9,358 bases of DNA from an uncultured Prevotella sp. Lineage in GTDB: Bacteria; Bacteroidota; Bacteroidia; Bacteroidales; Bacteroidaceae. Below, one piece after another: positions 5,845 through 9,358 of the stretch; position 1 is the stretch's first letter; every line of letters begins with the position of its first letter. The stretch covers positions 1 to 9,358 of the forward strand of contig ONMG01000023.1 in the NCBI GenBank assembly GCA_900318855.1. Reading direction: 5' to 3'. The translations under genes were made by a program, and so were the position numbers. Under the pieces are notes generated by a model. It did no database searches. It saw nothing but the letters and a program-made list of their open reading frames with translations, and was not told the DNA's origin.

Positions 5845-6462
5845 ATGCATATAGCCATAGCCGGAAACATCGGGAGCGGAAAGACCACGCTCACCCGCAT
5901 GCTCGCCAAGAGGTTCGGATGGATTCCCCACTACGAGCCCGTGGACAACAACCCTTATCTTGAGGACTACTACAGCGACATGGCGCGCTGGTCGTTCAAT
6001 CTGCAAATCTACTTCCTCAACAAGCGCTTCCGCGATGTCGTCGAAATCTCGAGGAGCAAGGACACCATCGTGCAGGACCGCACCATCTTCGAGGATGCCG
6101 AAATCTTCGCGCCCAATCTTCACGACATGGGTCTGATGAGCGACCGCGACTTCGACAACTACACCGACCTCTTCCGGCTCATGGTGTCGCTGGTCAAGGT
6201 GCCCGACCTGCTCATCTACATCCGCTCGAGCATCCCCACCCTCGTGGCCCACATCGAGGAGCGGGGACGCGACTTCGAGAAGTCCATACGCATCGACTAT
6301 CTCAACGGGCTCAACAAGCGCTACGAGGACTGGATAGCGGGCTACCGCGGAAAGCTGATGATCGTGGACGGCGACCACACCAACTTCCGCGACGACCCTA
6401 TGGATTTCAAGCGCATCACCGACAACATCGACGACCGCCTCTACGGCCTCTTCCCCATGTAG
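5845..6462 (+). CDS. deoxynucleoside kinase, second of a tandem pair
   Basis: This 205-residue paralogue of the preceding kinase aligns with it almost without gaps, at roughly half identity. P-loop GNIGSGKT is at 7-14, Glu31 in YEPV, the base-reading Gln54 in FNLQIYFL, QDRTIFEDAEIF at 77-88, and the lid segment ERGRDFEKSIRIDYL. All the expected family residues are present, so it is the more canonical of the two. The ATG at 5845 is chosen because its product begins MHIAIAGN exactly as in the first gene. An alternative TTG at 5839 would add only two residues. It starts six bases after the upstream stop, so it is co-transcribed. It likely phosphorylates a purine deoxynucleoside or deoxycytidine. 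The stop TAG runs into a G8 tract (6462-6469). Confidence 0.9.
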   Translation: MHIAIAGNIGSGKTTLTRMLAKRFGWIPHYEPVDNNPYLEDYYSDMARWSFNLQIYFLNKRFRDVVEISRSKDTIVQDRTIFEDAEIFAPNLHDMGLMSDRDFDNYTDLFRLMVSLVKVPDLLIYIRSSIPTLVAHIEERGRDFEKSIRIDYLNGLNKRYEDWIAGYRGKLMIVDGDHTNFRDDPMDFKRITDNIDDRLYGLFPM

Positions 6463-6486
6463 GGGGGGGCGGATAGCGTGACAACA

Positions 6487-6572
6487 TGCCAGAAACGGTC
6501 TGTGGCGGCGTCTTAGAATCTTCACTTCTTCCTCGGACAGCGGAACACCCCTGCCGGAAACGGCCTGTGGCG
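6487..6572 (+). repeat. imperfect 21-base direct repeat, two copies 65 bases apart
   Basis: Copies at 6487-6507 and 6552-6572 share 19 of 21 bases; the common core is GAAACGG followed by CTGTGGCG. The only differences are A/G at the fourth and T/C at the twelfth repeat position beyond the leading T. In the second copy GCCG-GAAA-CGGC forms a small hairpin with a GNRA-type loop; the first copy cannot form it cleanly. They lie in the 189-base gap between converging genes. Function unknown. Confidence 0.5.
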
Positions 6573-6605
6573 CAGCCCCCCTGCTTCTCACGGCGGGGAC
6601 TGCGG

Positions 6606-6630
6606 CATTTTCGGCCGGAATGTTTTTTTT
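6606..6630 (+). terminator. possible terminator after the kinase pair
   Basis: CATTTT (6606-6611) can pair with GGAATG (6617-6622), including two G-T pairs, round a five-base loop. An alternative CGGC/GCCG stem is also possible. Eight T's follow at 6623-6630, the right order for plus-strand termination. The stem is weak, and the hairpin lies 144 bases after the second kinase stop. Confidence 0.42.
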
Positions 6631-6651
6631 AGCCCTAAGTCGCTTGAAGGC

Positions 6652-6927
6652 CTAATCCACTTCGATGAACACGGGTTCGCCCTCATGGCGGTGCGAGAGG
6701 AGCTGCATCAGCCAGCTGAGAGTGTGGAGGCTGTCGGTGAGCCGCCCTTTGAGGGTGTTCTTGCCCACGAGAATACAGCCGGCGGTGTCGTCGGAGAAGT
6801 TGCCGCTGTGGCTGCCCTCAAAGTGGGGCACGCCGACGACGAGCGGCAGCCAGCGGCCGAGCTTTTGGCTGCGGGTGATGACCACGGGGTAGCGGCCTAC
6901 GGGAATGACCCTGAGCCCCAGCTTACT
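6652..6927 (-). pseudogene. DUF5675 domain lacking its N-terminal half
   Basis: The open frame runs from 6927, just after an in-frame TGA at 6930-6928, to TAG at 6654-6652. It reads LRVIPVGRYPVVITRSQKLG, then RWLPLVVGVPHFEG, HSGNFSDDTAGCILVG and LKGRLTDS, ending in PVFIEVD. These are in the order I recall for the conserved C-terminal part of DUF5675, a family of unknown function found in Bacteroidota genomes and phages and usually about 130-150 residues long. The first half, normally containing a TLED-type stretch, is missing, because the intact cytidine deaminase gene lies immediately upstream in another frame. No ATG is available; a GTG at 6885-6883 would give 77 residues. Either a deletion remnant or a short coupled gene starting at a rare codon. 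The conserved motifs look undamaged, so the decay, if any, is recent. Confidence 0.6.
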
Positions 6928-7402
6928 TCATGTCGGCATCCACGAACGAGAGCGGCAGCAAATCCTTGATGCTGTGGCAGATATATATACGTCGCGTGCC
7001 ATAGAGAATGATTCTTACCGCCTTCTTATAGCGGTCTTCCACTTCGAGAATCACCTGCCGGCATGCTCCACAGGGAGAAACGGGATTCGGCATCAGTCCG
7101 TTGGCATTGCGCGCAGCCAGAGCCAGCGTTACAATCGGCTGGTCCGGATAATTGGCTTGTGCCGCGAACACGGCTGTCCGCTCGGCGCACAGTCCGGAGG
7201 GGAAAGCGGCGTTCTCCTGATTGGCCCCGATAACGATTTCGCCGTTGGCCAGAAGAACGGCAGCGCCAACGGCAAAATGGCTGTAGCGTGAATAAGAATT
7301 ATGAGTTGCCGCTATGGCTCTGTCCACCAGGTTGCGGTCGGATTCCGAGAGTTCCCCGGGGGTAACCTCTTTTATCACCACCTCTAATTTCAATTCCTTC
7401 AT
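6923..7402 (-). CDS. cdd: cytidine deaminase, homotetrameric zinc type
   Basis: This 159-residue enzyme hydrolyses cytidine or deoxycytidine to uridine or deoxyuridine in pyrimidine salvage. Zinc ligands are Cys72 in CAE, and Cys111 and Cys114 in PCGAC. Glu74 is the proton shuttle. NQEN at 61-64 binds the ribose, and FAVGAAVL at 43-50 is the usual core strand. The CAE and PCGACRQ forms are typical of the short tetrameric class. The start MKELKLEVV at 7402 lies four bases after the TGA of the upstream lipoprotein gene. An alternative ATG at 7423 would overlap that gene by 17 bases. The converging kinase pair just across the gap makes a shared nucleoside-salvage setting. Confidence 0.95.
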   Translation of the reverse strand: MKELKLEVVIKEVTPGELSESDRNLVDRAIAATHNSYSRYSHFAVGAAVLLANGEIVIGANQENAAFPSGLCAERTAVFAAQANYPDQPIVTLALAARNANGLMPNPVSPCGACRQVILEVEDRYKKAVRIILYGTRRIYICHSIKDLLPLSFVDADMK

Positions 7403-7406
7403 AGAT

Positions 7407-8840
7407 TCAATGTTTAAGTTCAAAGGCTCCTATATCCGGCTTGTCATCGCGCCGCCATCCACGCCGGTCCGTGGGCAGCGATGAGACTGGATTAGCTCTG
7501 TCCACTGCCATGCTGACACTGTCGAGTCGGAAATCATAGTATTGCTTGTCAATATCGACGGTCACGAAATTCTTTTCACCCGTCCTGGTCGTATCCTTGA
7601 CGTTCTCAAGGAGGGTCCGTTCAAAGTAAATGCTGTCTTTGGTTGTCACTTTGGGGGTACGCAGAATGCAGTCGGCAAAATGATAATTGAAGGTGCGGGT
7701 CGTATCAGCGTTCTCCCCCATGACCACGTCCTCGGCATACCCCGTTATGAGGGAGTTCCGACAACTGAGCTGCGACAACGGACTCACGGAATTGCTGAAG
7801 CGCAGGGCCGCGCCACGTTCAGAATCAAAGGGATAGAACTGCGCCAGGGTACAACCGTTGAGTTCGGCCTTTCCACCGTTGACAAGGAGGCAATCCTTCA
7901 GCGTGTTGGAAAGCTGACAGTTGTTCAGCACAATGTCCGACGACAGAGCCCTCAATCCATATCCCTGGCAGTTGTGCACGGTGACAGCATCCAGCTGCAG
8001 TTTCTTCTTGTCCACATCCGACGAGTCGACCAATATCCCGTCGAAGGTGCTGTGAATATCGGTATAGGAAAGATGGTTGTCATACGAGGATGTGTAAAAC
8101 CTCAGTCCGTTCCACTGCCCGCTCATCCGGTCGTAAGGCAGATAGTCGAACATCCAGTCGAGGCGGTCGCCCCTGAGCGTCACCTCGTTGCCCGGCTCTC
8201 CCTCAGCTTTCAGAGAGCCCCTCACCTGGATACCGGCTCCCGCATGGAAATAGAGCGTCAGTCCGGCAGCCAGCTTGAGTGTGGCCGCACTGTCCACGGT
8301 GATACCGCCATAGACCACCACGGGCTGCTGCGAGCTTAGCGTCGTGTCGCGGCTCACGCGCAGGTTGTTCAGCCGCACGGCATCCCACGACCAGGCACTC
8401 AGATTCACGCGCTGCTCCCGGCCGCTCTCCAGGACGAAGACGAGATTGTCAAGATGCTCTTTGGGTGCAGCCGCATGGTTCTCCGGCGAGGTCACCTCTA
8501 CGAACACCCGGATGCTGTCGCCGCGGCGTATCTCCACGTCCTGCGTCTGATAGCCCGTGCTTTGCCCCAGATAGGTGCCATCGACGTTGACCCGGAATCC
8601 CGACTGGTTGCCTCGCTCCAGTCTCACGCTCTGGCACCGCAGACTCGATCCGGAACGATTGTAAACCCAAAACGACTTCGCGGGGGAGGGTACGTTGGAG
8701 AACGTGGTATCCATCTTCAGTGTGTCCACCGAGAAGCTGAGTAGCTTTCCCGGTGATGTGCTAAAATCGCTGTCGTCAGAGCATGCGGCCAACAGCAGCG
8801 CAATAGTCAGTCCTATAAATGAGAATAAATACTTCATCAT
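7407..8840 (-). CDS. parallel beta-helix repeat lipoprotein with choice-of-anchor-Q-like end
   Basis: The 477 residues start with a signal peptide and lipobox LAAC (lipidated Cys20) followed by SDDSD, an acidic stretch suited to outer-membrane or surface placement. Residues about 30-145 look like an Ig-like or abnormal-spindle-type beta domain (SFWVYNRSGSSL, VFVEVTSPENH). From about 160 to 400 come irregular turns such as VYGGITVDSAATLKLAAG, IQVRGSLKAEG and LNGCTL, the texture of a right-handed parallel beta-helix. The C-terminus has DRRGWRRDDKPDIGAFE, the end motif common in choice-of-anchor Q proteins. No catalytic motif can be named. It may bind or process a surface polysaccharide. It sits 14 bases after the MFS gene and four bases before cdd, so it is probably in one operon with both, though the functional link is unclear. 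Confidence 0.85.
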   Translation of the reverse strand: MMKYLFSFIGLTIALLLAACSDDSDFSTSPGKLLSFSVDTLKMDTTFSNVPSPAKSFWVYNRSGSSLRCQSVRLERGNQSGFRVNVDGTYLGQSTGYQTQDVEIRRGDSIRVFVEVTSPENHAAAPKEHLDNLVFVLESGREQRVNLSAWSWDAVRLNNLRVSRDTTLSSQQPVVVYGGITVDSAATLKLAAGLTLYFHAGAGIQVRGSLKAEGEPGNEVTLRGDRLDWMFDYLPYDRMSGQWNGLRFYTSSYDNHLSYTDIHSTFDGILVDSSDVDKKKLQLDAVTVHNCQGYGLRALSSDIVLNNCQLSNTLKDCLLVNGGKAELNGCTLAQFYPFDSERGAALRFSNSVSPLSQLSCRNSLITGYAEDVVMGENADTTRTFNYHFADCILRTPKVTTKDSIYFERTLLENVKDTTRTGEKNFVTVDIDKQYYDFRLDSVSMAVDRANPVSSLPTDRRGWRRDDKPDIGAFELKH

Positions 8841-8854
8841 AGGAATAACGGAGA

Positions 8855-9358
8855 TTACTTCGTTTTATTTTTCATGTACCACGGATGTACTACAAAATGA
8901 TAGAGCAGCAGGGACAGAATGCTCAGCCCCAGAGCCCCCCAATAGCAGGAACGGGCCTCACCGTTCATCAGCAGTCCGAAGGCCATTCCCAGTGCCAGCC
9001 CCGACTCCCAGGAATGGAAATAGTTGCTCAACGCCGTCCCCCGCTCACAGTGTCCGCGCAGTTTCACGCTGAAGAGCAGCAGCCGGGCCCCGGTCAGTCC
9101 AATGCCCATCCCGATCATCACCGGCACGAACATCTGCCGGCCTCCGGCAGGACCCACCTGTAGCAGCAGCAATGAGGCTATAATCAGGATGAGGCCACTC
9201 GTCATCTCGCTCTTCAGGTTGGCATCGGCAAAGGCAAAGCGCTCAGCAAGCAGCGCTAGGAAGAATCCCAACATCAGGAAGGAATAAAAGCGCATGCTCA
9301 TCCCTGTTGAGAGCACCATGCCCACGGCCGCCATCACAAGGAAAAAAAAAAAAAAAAA
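8855..9358 (-). CDS. MFS transporter, C-terminal part (5' end outside window)
   Basis: The frame is open from the window edge to TAA at 8857-8855, giving 167 residues, about the last 40 percent of a usual 390-410-residue transporter. Four to five hydrophobic segments are visible: around FYSFLMLGFFLALLAERF, LILIIASLLLLQ, FVPVMIGMGIGLTGARLLLF, ALGMAFGLLMNG and ALGLSILSLLLYHFVV. The segment HCERGTALSNYFHSWESGLALG is a pattern I recall from Bacteroidales MFS proteins, and NKTK is a short cytoplasmic tail. Internal GTG/ATG codons near 9337 are not the true start. The substrate cannot be told. The upstream end reads as repeated Phe because of the terminal A-tract, which may be artefactual. Confidence 0.75.
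   Translation of the reverse strand, partial: FFFFFFLVMAAVGMVLSTGMSMRFYSFLMLGFFLALLAERFAFADANLKSEMTSGLILIIASLLLLQVGPAGGRQMFVPVMIGMGIGLTGARLLLFSVKLRGHCERGTALSNYFHSWESGLALGMAFGLLMNGEARSCYWGALGLSILSLLLYHFVVHPWYMKNKTK
9342..9358. repeat. 17-base poly-A run at the window's right end
   Basis: After the G at 9341 all 17 remaining bases are A. The run lies inside the MFS reading frame, where it would encode consecutive phenylalanines. This is unusual in an otherwise GC-rich gene and is probably an assembly or library artefact at a contig end. Confidence 0.7.

Noticed and set aside
6462..6469. G8 tract at the second kinase stop as a phase-variation switch
   Set aside because: The stop codon needs only the first G, so slippage would not change the protein.
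6923..7423. Upstream ATG of cytidine deaminase
   Set aside because: It overlaps the lipoprotein gene by 17 bases. The ATG at 7402 fits the family length and spacing better.
1..9358. CRISPR arrays, tRNA or rRNA genes, insertion sequences
   Set aside because: No regularly spaced repeats, cloverleaf-like stretches, rRNA signatures or transposase motifs were seen on reading both strands.

Overview
The window looks like a chromosomal segment (or contig) from a GC-rich member of the order Bacteroidales, plausibly Prevotellaceae or Muribaculaceae. Four things point there: both intergenic promoters carry the Bacteroidota -7 box TAnnTTTG, Shine-Dalgarno signals are absent or merely A/AG-rich, two lipoproteins have acidic residues right after the lipobox cysteine, and a truncated glycosyltransferase-5-like gene is paired with a DUF4270 lipoprotein gene. 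No rRNA, tRNA, CRISPR array or transposase was found.

Left part (1-5000). The first 89 bases are the tail of an unidentified, AT-richer plus-strand gene. About 240 bases without a recognised gene follow, containing a perfect 14-bp-stem hairpin. From 4926 down to 331 runs a tight minus-strand gene string: a methylmalonyl-CoA decarboxylase/acyl-CoA carboxylase carboxyltransferase subunit, a 49-residue protein resembling the C-terminal tail of the delta/epsilon (OadG-type) subunits, a biotin carrier protein, a short GT5-like protein without its nucleotide-sugar motif or second Rossmann domain, a DUF4270 lipoprotein, and a 41-residue basic protein whose ATG overlaps the previous stop codon. Gaps are 8-33 bases, so one operon is likely, ending at the hairpin. 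Neither the membrane decarboxylase (beta) subunit nor a biotin carboxylase lies in the string.

Middle part (4927-6651). A 270-base divergent intergenic region carries a TAnnTTTG box for each direction. On the plus strand two paralogous deoxynucleoside kinases lie in tandem, six bases apart, and probably phosphorylate different deoxynucleosides. A short gap with an imperfect 21-base direct repeat and a T8 terminator-like hairpin follows.

Right part (6652-9358). A convergent minus-strand string runs from the window's right edge: the C-terminal part of an MFS transporter, a beta-helix lipoprotein, cytidine deaminase, and a DUF5675 domain that has lost its N-terminal half. Deoxynucleoside kinases and cytidine deaminase side by side make the middle of the window a nucleoside-salvage neighbourhood. 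The window ends in 17 consecutive A's inside the MFS reading frame, which suggests a contig end or artefact.

The most interesting points are the 49-residue epsilon-like subunit in an apparently anchorless biotin-dependent carboxyltransferase cluster, the 41-residue translationally coupled gene, and the Gln-to-Glu change at the presumed base-reading position of one kinase of the tandem pair.
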